Positions 35,824-46,127 of a stretch of 64,000 nucleotides of DNA are shown here, piece after piece. The position numbers were made by a program, and so were the translations under genes. Under the pieces are notes generated by a model. That model did not search any database. It saw only the letters and a list, made by a program, of their open reading frames with translations, and was not told the origin of the DNA. Position 1 is the first letter of the stretch, and each line of letters opens with the position of its first letter. The DNA comes from Neopestalotiopsis rosae (taxonomy: Eukaryota > Ascomycota > Sordariomycetes > Amphisphaeriales > Sporocadaceae), in NCBI GenBank assembly GCA_023078685.1, contig JALGAS010000009.1:2852001-2916000 (forward strand), in the 5' to 3' direction.

Positions 35824-37686
35824 AACTCATTCTTTTTCATTTCTCTGATGCAACATAACATAGAGCCTGTGTACACATCTTGGTCATATTTCGTCATTAT
35901 TTCCGTGGCGTTTCTGGTGACCCTGAGCTGGTAAGCTGCGCTGATCGAGTCACGTCTCTACATGTTCACCGTGAAAAATGTTATGACTCGTGCTAATGGT
36001 GCGCATTGGATAGAAGGACGCAGCCATCCCATGACAAATCCACCTCCACAAACGGCAGCGGGAATGACATGACGGCCTAACTGTCTAAATATGGAATTCG
36101 TACGCCTTTGTGCAAGATTTTACAGTTCCTCAATTATCATGCGAAGCGTCCGAAACGTCCAACACACCTTTAAGACTACACTTGTGATGCAGCCCCAAGA
36201 TCATTACCCTTAACGTCGGTTTCCATTATGCCGTCTACTTCCACTTATAACAACGTTGTTTGACTTCGGTAAAATCAAGGGATTTGAGTATAAATTACCA
36301 GACTACTTCTACCTCACTGAGGAGGAATGCAAAGAACTAGTGGACACAGACACATAACAGCTATTGGGAAGGATTAAAGTTGTTGTCACTATACAGTATT
36401 CCGTTATGCTCATCGACAAAATGCATACACACTACAGCAAAGTGCGGATAATCAGTAATTTACAAGATCCAGAATTAGTTCGGATCCACTCGCAATTTCG
36501 ACTATTCATCGATTAATGACACCTCCATCAGTGATCACATGTAATCACTAGGACTTGGACTGCGGAGCTACTTATCATCACCCGACATACATCCCAGTAA
36601 TCGGGAACTGTTTGGACAAGAGCCCGCGTTGTACAAATATTATCAGCTACATGGGCCCACTCTCCGATGTATGCATTGACTTTGAATTTTGAGTCAGATG
36701 TTCATAATAACAACCACGAGACACGAAAAGATCATAAATTAACTACGACCGAACCCGTTGAAACGCAAATTCATTTTCAATTGAACGTTTCACATATACG
36801 TAAGAAAGTAATCTGTTGGAGACTTCGTGTGGGATCCATGACGATGAACTTTCGTTTTAGATTTCTAGGTATTCACTAATTAAATAGTGCGAATCTTCAC
36901 ATCTTCACCACGAGAGAGAAACGGGGCTTGCAACATGGTGGAAAGAATTTTTACGTGCATAGCTGTGATCGACGTAATAATTTGTTCATTGCAATACAGC
37001 TCTCCATATGAAGATCAGATGAATATGAACTGTTGTATCGCTATTGGGGCTATCATTGGAATTTGACTCTGGTTTCAGCATAAACATTGAATGAATTTGC
37101 GCAGATCGGAGCTCAAAAAGTGGAAAGAGACACTAAGTTCTGTGCGATACGACGTTTTCTACCGCAAGTATCGGCACTAGAAATTCCATCCAATTATTTC
37201 GATGCATTCTCAAGCACGTGCGACACTACATCATCTAGTCGAGTTCTGACTCAGCCTTGTCAGGCGTTCTTGGTTGAAATTTCGACTACACGTCATGACT
37301 TACCCTCCATCCATCTCGAACGCTATATCTGGAAGGCAATTTGATAATGTGTGTAATTTAGGTCAGACAAGAAGTGATTACTACACGAATCAGTAAACAG
37401 TAAATTAGCTATGCCCATGCATGTTCCGTCATCGACATACGACATGGCACACAGTAGTTATGGAATTCGATCAGTCAAGACATGCACAAACACGAAGCTT
37501 GTGATTCTCATGTTCTTATAGATATGTAGCCGAGGAGCATTTCTGCTGGTGTCGCGAGATATATAGCATCACGTGTTTTGCAACTTTACAATCGTCGATA
37601 GTAAGCAGCCCCGTACTAATTTTTGAGTTTTCTGACATCTTCACAAAGAAGTTCAACCATTACTTTACTCCTTAGTGCAGTATAAC
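35824..37686. other. Intergenic region without a gene
   Basis: Nearly two kilobases of fairly A/T-rich DNA with only short frames on both strands and no domain or repeat that I could see. Confidence 0.45.
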
Positions 37687-37974
37687 ATGATGCCTAAATT
37701 ATTCAGTTGCGAGGATCGACTTTGTGAAGAGAAAGATGAGTTCCATGACCTTGGCGAGACAATTGAACATCTCCGAAACGACCACAAGCTTTCGTTCATC
37801 AAGCGGCCATACGGACTGGGAGTATTCGACAGCCATGGACACGTCTGGTACTGCTTCCAGTGCGGTACTGATTTTGGGAAGGATCATAGGAGCTTTCAAT
37901 CGAATCAAGCTATGTGGGATCACCTTAATGACAGACACGATCATCAGTTTAGTGTCATTGAAATTTTGAGATAA
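37687..37974 (+). CDS. Small two-finger C2H2-type protein
   Basis: From ATG 37687 about 95 residues contain two Cys/His units: CEDRLCEEKDEFHDL...HLRNDH and YCFQCGTDFGKDH...MWDHLNDRHD. The second has the normal C2H2 spacing; the first is looser. Small proteins of this kind are common and uncharacterised in filamentous ascomycetes. There is no basic DNA-binding extension. The neighbours give no clue: the 13-bp minisatellite begins about 200 bases downstream. Confidence 0.5.
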   Translation: MMPKLFSCEDRLCEEKDEFHDLGETIEHLRNDHKLSFIKRPYGLGVFDSHGHVWYCFQCGTDFGKDHRSFQSNQAMWDHLNDRHDHQFSVIEILR

Positions 37975-38174
37975 ATACTTTTCCCCAGGGAGGGGTGGGT
38001 GGAGAACGTGGGTGTGAGACTAGTAAAATGTGACTAGAATCAGCGAATGCTTAGGTCGGACTGCTGATTTTCAAAATATGCCAATCTTCGGATGCAACTA
38101 CGATATGTACGTCGGTGTACATGAGCTTTTGCTCCGTAATGAACGAGAAAGGTACTGGGATAACTTTTGTGCTT

Positions 38175-38510
38175 GTTCTAGAATACCGTTCTGGGATATT
38201 GTTCTGGGATATTGTTCTGGGATATTGTTCTGGGATATTGTTCTGGGATATTGTTCTGGGATATTGTTCTGGGATATTGTTCTGGAATATTGTTCTGGAA
38301 TACTGTTCTGGAATACTGTTCTGTGATGGGATACTCTTCTGTCCTTCGGACGACAAGGATTCTCTTTCGGAATTGTATGATTGTTGTGGAGCTCCCCTCA
38401 CTTTCGTGGTTTAGTGTACCAAACTGCCGGAACATGGCCATCGCAACGAGAAAGCAACACAAGCGACGATGATGCACGGATCCCGCGCTCCGACGACAGT
38501 TCTAGCATTG
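38175..38510 (-). repeat. Dispersed leader plus 13-bp minisatellite, copy 2
   Basis: Read on the minus strand: the leader (CGCTTGTGTTGCTTTC..., GGTACACTAAAC, GGAGCTCCAC, CAATTCCG), then an 18-bp unit, then about eleven 13-bp units. Seven are identical (GTTCTGGGATATT on the + strand, 38189-38279). The 13-bp unit is the 18-bp unit of copy 1 minus five bases. Because 13 is not a multiple of three and the unit lacks stops, five or six frames stay open here without coding. Confidence 0.85.
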
Positions 38511-38711
38511 GCTCAACAAGCTCCGGTCATGTCACATGCTTTTCGAACGAGGCAGAACAAATGTATCTACCGCACAACATGGATCATGCACGTTGGAAGT
38601 CACTTGACTGGCCTTCAGCACAACTATAGGCAATTCTGATTCCGTTTCCCATTGCATTACAGTGCTTACGATCATACTGTATGTCTTGAGGCTGTGCCCG
38701 ATAGTCTATGG

Positions 38712-38868
38712 ATGCTGAGATACACTTCTGTGGTGAGACACTCTTCTGTGTTGGGGTACTGTTCTGTGTTGGATATTCTTCTGTGCTAGGATACCCTTCT
38801 GGAATACTGTTCTGGGATACTCTTCCGGAATTGCGTGCATGTCGTGGAGCTCCCTTGACATTCCCGCC
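38712..38868 (-). repeat. Dispersed minisatellite, copy 3
   Basis: On the minus strand GGAGCTCCACGACATGCACG and CAATTCCG are followed by mixed 13- and 18-bp units (GTATCCCAGAACA, GTATCCTAGCACAGAAGA and variants) to about 38712. It starts exactly where the HET-domain fragment ends. Confidence 0.7.
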
Positions 38869-39083
38869 TTTGGTCTACCCTCGCCATAAATTAATGGCAG
38901 GTGAGCGCTGAAGATACCAAACAGACGGTGCGCCCGGTCCTCTGCACGCTTGGTCTTGCGGGTCCCCAGCCAGGAGAATCGTTCTTTTATACTGAAATTG
39001 GACAATCGCCGTCCACGAAAGACATTGACAGGAATCTTCGTAATCTCATGAAGCAACATTTCGAGCAACGCCTCAGTGATTAG
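38869..39083 (-). pseudogene. HET-domain (heterokaryon incompatibility) fragment
   Basis: The frame LLEMLLHEITKIPVNVFRG, SIKERFSWLGTRKTKRAEDR and AHRLFGIFSAHLPLIYGEGR is the familiar stretch at the end of HET domains (usually ...ERMSWA..R.TTR.EDIAYCLLGIF...MPLLYGEG). Nothing of the N-terminal HET domain or later regions is present. Upstream the frame is closed, and downstream the sequence runs straight into the minisatellite. HET proteins trigger cell death after fusion of incompatible strains; this piece cannot. Confidence 0.7.
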
Positions 39084-39422
39084 CCATTTGTATAGATGGG
39101 ACCTCTGCGTAAATTGATATGAAAGCCTAAAATATTTGTGAACAAACCATACAGTTGTAACTTACACCCTGAAGTATATATTGGCCAAGATTATATGAAT
39201 GTTCTATTCTACTAATGCAATGGCCTATAGGACCATTGATGATTTCTTGCCTAGGAGACTGAAATCGTGAACAACTAGATCAGCCATTGAGGCTCAATCG
39301 AAATGCACCAAAGTCTTGATCTGCAAGTTATCTCTACTCTCGTAAACGATCGTCCCCTTGAGTAAGATTCTATAATTTTGTAGATATTTCGGCGAAAACA
39401 AGAAATTGGGAGAGTTAGGTAA

Positions 39423-39438
39423 GGGGGGGGGGGGGGGG
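39423..39438 (+). repeat. Run of 16 G
   Basis: A homopolymer of about 16 guanines between A/T-rich flanks. Its length is prone to sequencing error. Confidence 0.9.
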
Positions 39439-39529
39439 CGTGTTAATCAGAATAAATTGCTTCACCTCCTAGCATTGCCCCTTCTGAATTTTATCAAGCA
39501 GGAACGTATGTGAATTTCAATCAATCAGT

Positions 39530-39835
39530 TTAAAATGGAGTACAATTAGCTACCCACTTCTTTCGCTCATCATCCCTACCGAGGTCTCCTTCATCCAGTA
39601 TTCCATTTAGATGGCTAGCCCTGCTACTAATGTTTGATAGCAGCATGCTTATCGAGGTCCAGCAGTTGGTTAATCCATCAACCTGCCGTCTTAGACACTT
39701 ATTCTCGTCACTGAGTTCTTTTTGATGCTGTAGAACAGCCGAGTTGCATTCGTTAGTCGGTAGACGCTTCGCGAGATCCTCCAAGTAGAAAGCGCTTGTA
39801 TCGGAGCAGGTACTTGAGGTCTCAGAAGACGCCAT
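39530..39835 (-). CDS. Small coiled-coil protein, hypothetical
   Basis: A 101-residue frame from ATG 39835 starts with a Ser/Thr-rich stretch (MASSETSSTCSDTS). It continues with a heptad-like helix (LQHQKELSDENKCLRRQVDG) and a second helical part, ending KKWVANCTPF. This pattern resembles small fungal leucine-zipper-like proteins, but no basic region precedes the helix. No family recognised. Confidence 0.35.
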   Translation of the reverse strand: MASSETSSTCSDTSAFYLEDLAKRLPTNECNSAVLQHQKELSDENKCLRRQVDGLTNCWTSISMLLSNISSRASHLNGILDEGDLGRDDERKKWVANCTPF

Positions 39836-40351
39836 GGCCAGTGTTGGGCTCACTCAGCATCTGTGAACATGTTAGTTGAACTGAGATGCTGTAAGCGTGT
39901 TTCCTTTCGGTATTCTGGACATTGAGCAGCAAGAATGATTGGACAGGATCTTTACGTGTTCTATCTTTCGTTTCTTTTTCCTTTCTCAATTCCGGTCTCA
40001 TGGGTAAACTCATATGCTTGAATGTAACACCCACGAACGAGATACGTAACAATACTTTCTTGTTTTCGAGAAAAGCATAAACTGTTGCCATAAGTTTCAA
40101 AAATATGTCAAAATAGAATGCTTTTAATGCGACCTATGCACGCTGCTTTGCATTCAATGATGTCCAGCTTCACTTTTGGCCATTGCACATTGGAGCCGGA
40201 AATGACTCGGAAAAGAACCGGACGAATTGTCCTCTATGCACCCAGTCGTGATCGCATTATGGACATACGAATCTTCTTGGCAATTCCAGTATAATACCGA
40301 AACTTATCATCCCAGAAACGTTCCTGACCTGTCGTACATCAATCAACTACG

Positions 40352-40747
40352 ATGAATCCCAGCAGAGATTCTCGCCGACGGCTAACAGAACGCCTTAGAG
40401 ACCATCGCGTGAAATCGGCACAGTACATCAAGATGCTCATCGAAAACGACCAGGCCGTGCCATGGTACTACGCGGCGGCTTGTACGGCATTGAGCTGGTC
40501 CTTGCTGGCCGGGTTTCTTGTGTTGCCCTCGACATACACTTCTATCAGTCGATCTGAAGTCATCAGCAGTGCACTGCAGAGCAACGAGCCTGCGCTCAAA
40601 GCTCTTAAGAATCCGCCCTTACTCGTCATTGCCTGTATGTTGTTCTTCATTTCCACAGCAGCGCCTCGACTTTTTTCCTTGTCCCTATCCTCGCCGTTGC
40701 CGTGTACTATTCCCTGTTTCAGTAATATGATTGCTGAAAGTACGTAA
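40352..40747 (+). CDS. Membrane protein, first exon(s), hypothetical
   Basis: ATG 40352 opens a basic N-terminus (RRRLTERLRDHRVKSAQY) followed by two hydrophobic spans (YYAAACTALSWSLLAGFLVL and PPLLVIACMLFFIS). A hydrophilic tail rich in Asp/Ser (SYREETDSDKDNGNQ, SPSSDDEYQPLMS) is open at about 41041-41581 in another frame after a CAG acceptor and could be the last exon. I could not place the middle exon(s), so only the first frame is drawn. The layout suggests a multi-span fungal membrane protein with a cytosolic tail; no family is known to me. Confidence 0.4.
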   Translation: MNPSRDSRRRLTERLRDHRVKSAQYIKMLIENDQAVPWYYAAACTALSWSLLAGFLVLPSTYTSISRSEVISSALQSNEPALKALKNPPLLVIACMLFFISTAAPRLFSLSLSSPLPCTIPCFSNMIAEST

Positions 40748-41799
40748 CGCTTCTTCGCTTGTTACATATCTTGCACTTCCTGTCCTTGCTGTGCCCAAAC
40801 ACACAACATGCATACAAAGCAGCAAAAGATTAAACTGTGCAGGAGCGGTCCATCGCTTCTGCGTAAGACACAGGCTCTCGGCGAAAAGGCCGATGTCTTC
40901 AGCCTTGCTGTGTATTACAACGCCACCTGCGATAGAATGGAGGTCATGGTACATCTTCCTGAGGGGAGAAATTGCCAGATTTAAACAGCCTGGTTCGTAG
41001 TTGTTAGCTGCCATATTACATTGGACTATCAGTGCTGATGTCAACAGGTCGCAAAGGTTCTTCAGCGCAATCGTCAAAAAGCTAATGGTCGAGCTCGCCC
41101 CACTCCCAAAATACCCGATTTGGGGTCTTCACAAGGAGGCGCTGATGCTGCCGGCATGCGCCAGCGACGAATCCTTCCACGACCTAGCTATCGCGAGGAG
41201 ACAGACAGTGATAAGGATAACGGCAACCAGGGTGGAGATATTGAATCACCACATTCCTTATCACCGAGCTCAGATGATGAATACCAACCCCTCATGAGCG
41301 CTAGGCGCAGCAAAACGACCGGGGCAGATACAGAGGACGATTTAGTGTGCTATCGGACGAAAGGGCAAAGTAACATAAGCGCTGAAGCACAATCGCGTAA
41401 AGCGGCCAAGGCAGCGTCGGTACACCATCGTGGCGGCCAAACTCATATATTGGGTCAGAGAGTTGGTGCGCACCCAACGCAGCTCAACAGAAAATTTCTG
41501 GCTACTAGAATCTTGCGGCTGCTGAGGAAGATGCCAACGAGACCCGATAGATGCAAACCTACAATAGTTGGCGCTGCCTGAACACATCTTCTACTAATAT
41601 TGATGTCAACCAAGTCGTTGGAATCGAAAGTGATTGCACGTCTTATCGAACCCATGTGACTCTCAAGCCTGGTAAGCATCCAGGGCTCCCATTCAATACA
41701 ATCAAGCTTTGTGAATGCTAGGGCAACAATATCTTGCAGAAATATGTATTGAGATATAGCGCTGCCATTCGTACTCCATCACACAACTTGACTTGCAAT

Positions 41800-42220
41800 T
41801 TAATGTAGTCGCATCGCTTCCAGTCTCTCAACCACATTTCGCAACTTGATGCAGGTGATCTCTAGACTCTCGAGTGCATCTTTCATCATCTCCAAATCAT
41901 CCATCGCATCAGTGCTTTCTTCAACAGAGGAAAGGCTTTCGCCATCGCCGCTGTCCTCCGAAACGGTCGTCTCCGTGTCATCGGCAACGAAATCTGCGAG
42001 GCTTTCGCCATCGTCGGAGCCGTCTGTAGATCTTTCTGACGGGTCTGATTCATGTGTATCGTCGCTATACTCTTCGACTCCTCGACGATATGTTAGTAAG
42101 GCTCAATCATAACATTTCGGAGAAGTCACCTCTGAACGCACTGTATGCCGGAACAGAGTCGGCCCTTGTAAACTGCAATGGATTGGCGTCAGACATTGTG
42201 TCAATGCTTGAGAATGTCAT
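41800..42220 (-). CDS. Acidic 123-residue protein, two exons, hypothetical
   Basis: Exon 1 (42220-42130) begins MTFSSIDTMSDANPL. A 49-base intron (42129-42081: GTGACT donor, TTACTAAC branch, GAG-adjacent acceptor) leads to exon 2 (42080-41800). The product is strongly acidic in the middle (EEYSDDTHESDPSER, DGSDDGESLADFVADDTE) and ends in an amphipathic helix (LESLEITCIKLRNVVERLEA). Exon 2 has no ATG of its own near the start, so it is easy to miss. The function is unknown; the acidic region plus terminal helix suggests a protein-binding factor. Confidence 0.5.
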
Positions 42221-42553
42221 GCCTAGACGATTGAAGAGAGGCAGTGGTATGTGAAGAAAACTCCGGATCGAAGAGATCTATGTAGCATTTATGTAACGCT
42301 ATAGCGACCTATTTGGATTCTGGATTGAAATATCCTGATTCAGCTCTGTATACTTAACACATCAAACCATCACAATACATTCTTCCAGTTTTAGATCGCT
42401 CCACTTCTCTATTTTCGGATTCTCCCAAGTTATGTCCTTCCAGAAGTGAATCTACTTTAACCCTTGTAGTATTAATAGAGTGTACTGTACCCTCACACTC
42501 ATATCCTGCTCATGTCATATACAAGATATCTTTGCCGTACATTACCTAGCACC

Positions 42554-42979
42554 ATGTTTGGAGCTCTGCTGAATGGAATCAGCTCGATACTCTGTGTATC
42601 TTATCCCCTTATCTCCGCGTTCAAGGCGCTCAAAACGTCCAATCCTACCCAACTCAAAGAATGTCTCATGTACTGGTCGGTCCTCTCGACTATTTTGTCC
42701 CTTGAATCGCTCTTTCAATCAGTGTTGAATTTCATCCCTTTGTATGGTCTCCTGCGCGCTGCTCTTATGATCTCTTTGCTCCTCGCCGGGCCACCGGGCC
42801 ACAAACATTTATTCGAAATGGTTTTGCAACCATGGGTCAAGATTCAAGAAGGCAACAACGACAACATCACTCGCCTGCTTGACTTGGGTATCAGAACCCT
42901 GAGTTCGGTCCCCTCGAAGCGGCTTCCTACAATGTTCGCAGCCGCGTGGTCATCTGGGCCGCAAAGGAAGGCACAATAG
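42554..42979 (+). CDS. TB2/DP1/HVA22 family protein (REEP/Yop1-like)
   Basis: It starts at ATG 42554 (an upstream in-frame ATG is at 42512) and gives about 141 residues. The family pattern is clear: MFGALLNGISSILCVSYPLI, then the helical hairpin linker FKALKTSNPTQLKECLMYWS, then LESLFQSVLNFIPLYGLLRA and LLLAGPPGHKHLFEMVLQPW. Proteins of this family sit in the ER membrane as hairpins and help to curve tubules (Yop1 in yeast, REEP5/6 in animals). A single short exon is unusual but within the family's size. The C-terminal tail is short and basic (SSGPQRKAQ). Confidence 0.75.
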   Translation: MFGALLNGISSILCVSYPLISAFKALKTSNPTQLKECLMYWSVLSTILSLESLFQSVLNFIPLYGLLRAALMISLLLAGPPGHKHLFEMVLQPWVKIQEGNNDNITRLLDLGIRTLSSVPSKRLPTMFAAAWSSGPQRKAQ

Positions 42980-43269
42980 CCAGGTGTCAACCCAGGATTG
43001 TCATGCTCAGGTGTCGAGTATTCCAGCATCCTCAAGTCGCTGTAGAGGAAAGGTCACGTCAGTCTACGGCATACCGGAACGGAAATTTCCATGTATAATT
43101 ATGTTGACATGGGCAATATTTGTCCAGATTCAGCCGGAGGTCTTTGAGGAGGTTACTATGAAAAATCAAGAAGGCTGGGTCTCAAGGAAGCGATCTGATG
43201 GCACATGAATCACAGATCTAGATATCCTGGCTTTGTATTTTGAATTGCAATCGATGACTTGGATGTACA

Positions 43270-43598
43270 GAGACAATCAAAATCGGCTTCTTCTTGTTGG
43301 CCCTCTTCTCTAGTTTTTGAGCATGGACAATCCACATCCGGCGCTGACATTCATGTAGATAAGCCAGACCCATTTGGTATTGTCATCAAGGAGTACTTCC
43401 GGCGAGCCAAAGGTAATCAAGCTGACAGTAGAAAATTGCTTGTCAACCTAAGCCGATTTTGGCTGACTGAAGTACTCGTGGATGACAGTACTAAGTGGGT
43501 CTGGCGGAGGTACATAAAAGGTCAGCGCAGAATATGGATCGTCCGTGCTCAAAGACAAGAGAAGAGAGACAAAACAAGAAGCCAATTTTGATGGTCTC
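43270..43598. repeat. Imperfect inverted repeat (foldback), arms about 145 bp
   Basis: The left arm (43270-43413) and the reverse complement of the right arm (43453-43598) share blocks in the same order: ATCAAAATCGG/ATCAAAATTGG, TTTGAGCATGGACAATCCA / TTTGAGCACGGACGATCCA, GCGCTGAC, GCCAGACCCA, TACTGTCATC-type and GAGTACTTC. Many differences are C/T or G/A. The spacer is about 40 bases. It could be a MITE-like element or a hairpin transcript. Frames on both strands read related peptides only because of the symmetry. Confidence 0.75.
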
Positions 43599-44594
43599 TG
43601 TAGCAAGCTGCCCTCAGACCTCACAATCTTCTTAATGTGCATTGACATGCCGCCTTCGAGTGTCGATCACTCAGCTACAATTGGGCGCATTGGATGGGTA
43701 AAGACGACACGCAATGCTTAGATATGGATCATATAACATGGGCTAGTACCATTATCAATATTCCTTGACCTTTCGGCGCTTGCGAGCCCCCTCCTGCACA
43801 TCAAGAAACCGAGGTCTTACAGGGTAAAGAAAGTCATAGTCAGTCAAGGACTGACTTTGGGATAGCATTCCAAAGCTAATCCTTGATGATGGCACCGAGA
43901 CTTCTTGTACATTGTTGATCGAGAATAAATTTCCTCCGTATACTCGTCAAACCTCTATTTCCAAAGTCGCCCTCATGGATGGAATGGTATATGTGACAAT
44001 TTAGGCCTTTTGAGCAACTAATATTAGGTAGCTATCAACTACAACCGTAGAGTATATTGTGATGAGCTCCGTAGCTGTTATGGAATAACTTCCGCACTGT
44101 CGGCTCGACATCGCCATGCCATTGAACACCAGCCCACTGTTCTCGGAGGTCAGTTCTGGGACGATGTCCCCTGCATTGTCGATGTTCAAATGCTCGATAG
44201 AGGCTGTGCGATGCAGAAGGCCAGGAAACTAGTTGTCATCAGCTTGCGAAGGCGGGTAAATGCCCTGTTGGTTCACTGTACCTCTGCGGTAAATATGCCG
44301 CTGAACTGGTTACTAACTGTCTCCAGTGCTTTCCACGAGAAGTACAAGGAAATGGTGATTGTGATGACGTAAATCGTCCATATTGCGATGGATATATGGG
44401 GTCTGATGATCATTTTGATTTGTGGCAGTGTACTGTCTCCGCAAATGATCTCTTGAGGTGTAATTTCATATGTACGTACAGTACTATATATCAGTCCTAG
44501 TAGAAAAGTCGAGATCCAGAATCAGTCACTTCCTAGTATCTTTTGGATGGATCGTACATCCAATTCCGGACTTTGACTGCATCTTCATACAGAT
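43599..44594. other. Intergenic region without a gene
   Basis: Short frames only; no domain or repeat recognised. Confidence 0.4.
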
Positions 44595-45004
44595 TGCATT
44601 AGTCGGCCCTTCTTATAACTCTGTTTGTTTCTGTCTTAAAATGAAGATATGGATCTTGGCTGTCATAAATAGTGGGCTAGGGATATCTAAGATGTATTGC
44701 TTCTTGCCTCCATTTCTACAATTGGAGCACCACGATCACATAGTAGTCCCACTTCATGCTGCAAATCCAGTTTCTTTCTCACATACTCTTTACAACAACA
44801 GCCACAAAAGGCTCGAGCCAAAGGGTACCCACATCCCTCGACTTCATAAATAAGCCATCTTTCCCAGCACTTTATCGCACAGTAAAGGCCAAAACTGACA
44901 TGCACAAATATGCCGAACTGCGAGAATATAATCAGCATTGACAATCCTTTCGAAAGACGTCGCTCACCTCTGCATCCTGCCGTGTCAGACATCGAGATCT
45001 GCGG
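44595..45004 (-). repeat. Duplicated ~400-bp segment, copy 1 (membrane-protein-like frame)
   Basis: It aligns along its length with 63580-64000; most differences are transitions, and this copy is the A/T-richer one. On the minus strand it keeps a 101-codon frame with one hydrophobic stretch (MLIIFSQFGIFVHVSFGLYC) and cysteine-rich DNA-encoded text (ARAFCGCCCKEY). In the other copy the homologous frame is broken after the hydrophobic part. The origin is unknown. Confidence 0.7.
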
Positions 45005-46127
45005 CCTCGGAGGATTGACAACTGCTTTTGATATATCAATCGATCACATACACAATAAGAATTGTGTCCCGAGCTTTCTGGTATGCAATGGAAGTTAGTA
45101 CCAGCGAGCCTAAGTATCCACAAAAGCTGACAGTTCTCGATATAGAGCAAGTCAGCAAAACCAACACAGCGTCAGCATCAGACAAACACATTGAGAGAAG
45201 TTCCAGGTACGAAATTCAAAAGCCGGTTTCGTTACAGACTGTTAGGCTCATACAGCATATGAAGTCAGATATTGTGCCTCTGGAACACCTAGCTGACATC
45301 CCTACAGCAACTTCCATTGTCAACAAAAAAGCGTGCTTGAAGCAGATCCGTCGGCAAAAAGATAATAAAAGCAAAATTCCTCTAGCTTGGCTTTGACGCA
45401 ACCACAATTATTTCCTCCAACATCCGTAGCAAGATGATGCAGTAGTTCCCCCGTGATGACCTTGCTTACGGCGAGTCGAGAAGGCTGACTCGGCATGATG
45501 AGATGTAGATGTCCTTGTACGCGAGAAGTAGGCTGCCTGTGTCTTTAGTAGGGTACGTATGCATACGGCACCGTTTATATAGCTTTTGAGCCGAGTAAAA
45601 CGGGCGTGTTCAGTTATCTCATTTCTGGTCGTTTCTGGCTCTCCTTGAATGGAAATACTTCAGGCTCCAACCCGGATATGGACCCTTCTTCTTTTTCCCC
45701 CTCTGTTAATCGTCCGGCATCGCCAATCTGAAGATGAAATGAAATGACAAAAGCCTTGAATACAATCAGCCATGAATCGGCACTCACCCTCATACTGTAG
45801 TATCTGATACTTTATGTCCTAGAATTGAACATTCGGAATCGGAACTTGACAGACGGAGATCCATTTGCGGAGCGCTTGTGTCGGGAAACGTATACTACGG
45901 TCTAGAAAGCCAACTTTCCATATTTTCAAAGTCGCGAGCCAGAAACGTACTCGATCCTTAAATGGCGAATAATTAGGAGGGCTTAAAACAGATATTTCCC
46001 TAATTGCTGGAACACCACAAAACCTGTAAATCGCAGTAGAAAGTCTGATAAGTCATTCTCTGCTCATATATATTGGTAAAACTGGAGCTATTCGAAACAT
46101 CGTAATCCACGGTTCTATTTATATTGG
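45005..46127. other. Intergenic region without a gene
   Basis: One open + frame at about 45028-45396 is rich in Lys/Ser/Thr with no domain. The rest has no coding sign. This is the promoter side of the MADS-like gene. Confidence 0.35.

Noticed and set aside
38051..38477. Several overlapping open frames on both strands with 13-residue repeats (such as PRTISQNNIPEQY or GYCSGILFWDIVL)
   Set aside because: A 13-bp repeat without stops keeps three frames open per strand; the peptides are a by-product of the minisatellite.
43259..43648. Two small frames on opposite strands sharing PDP..VIxEYF
   Set aside because: They are the two arms of the inverted repeat read in opposite directions, not paralogous genes.
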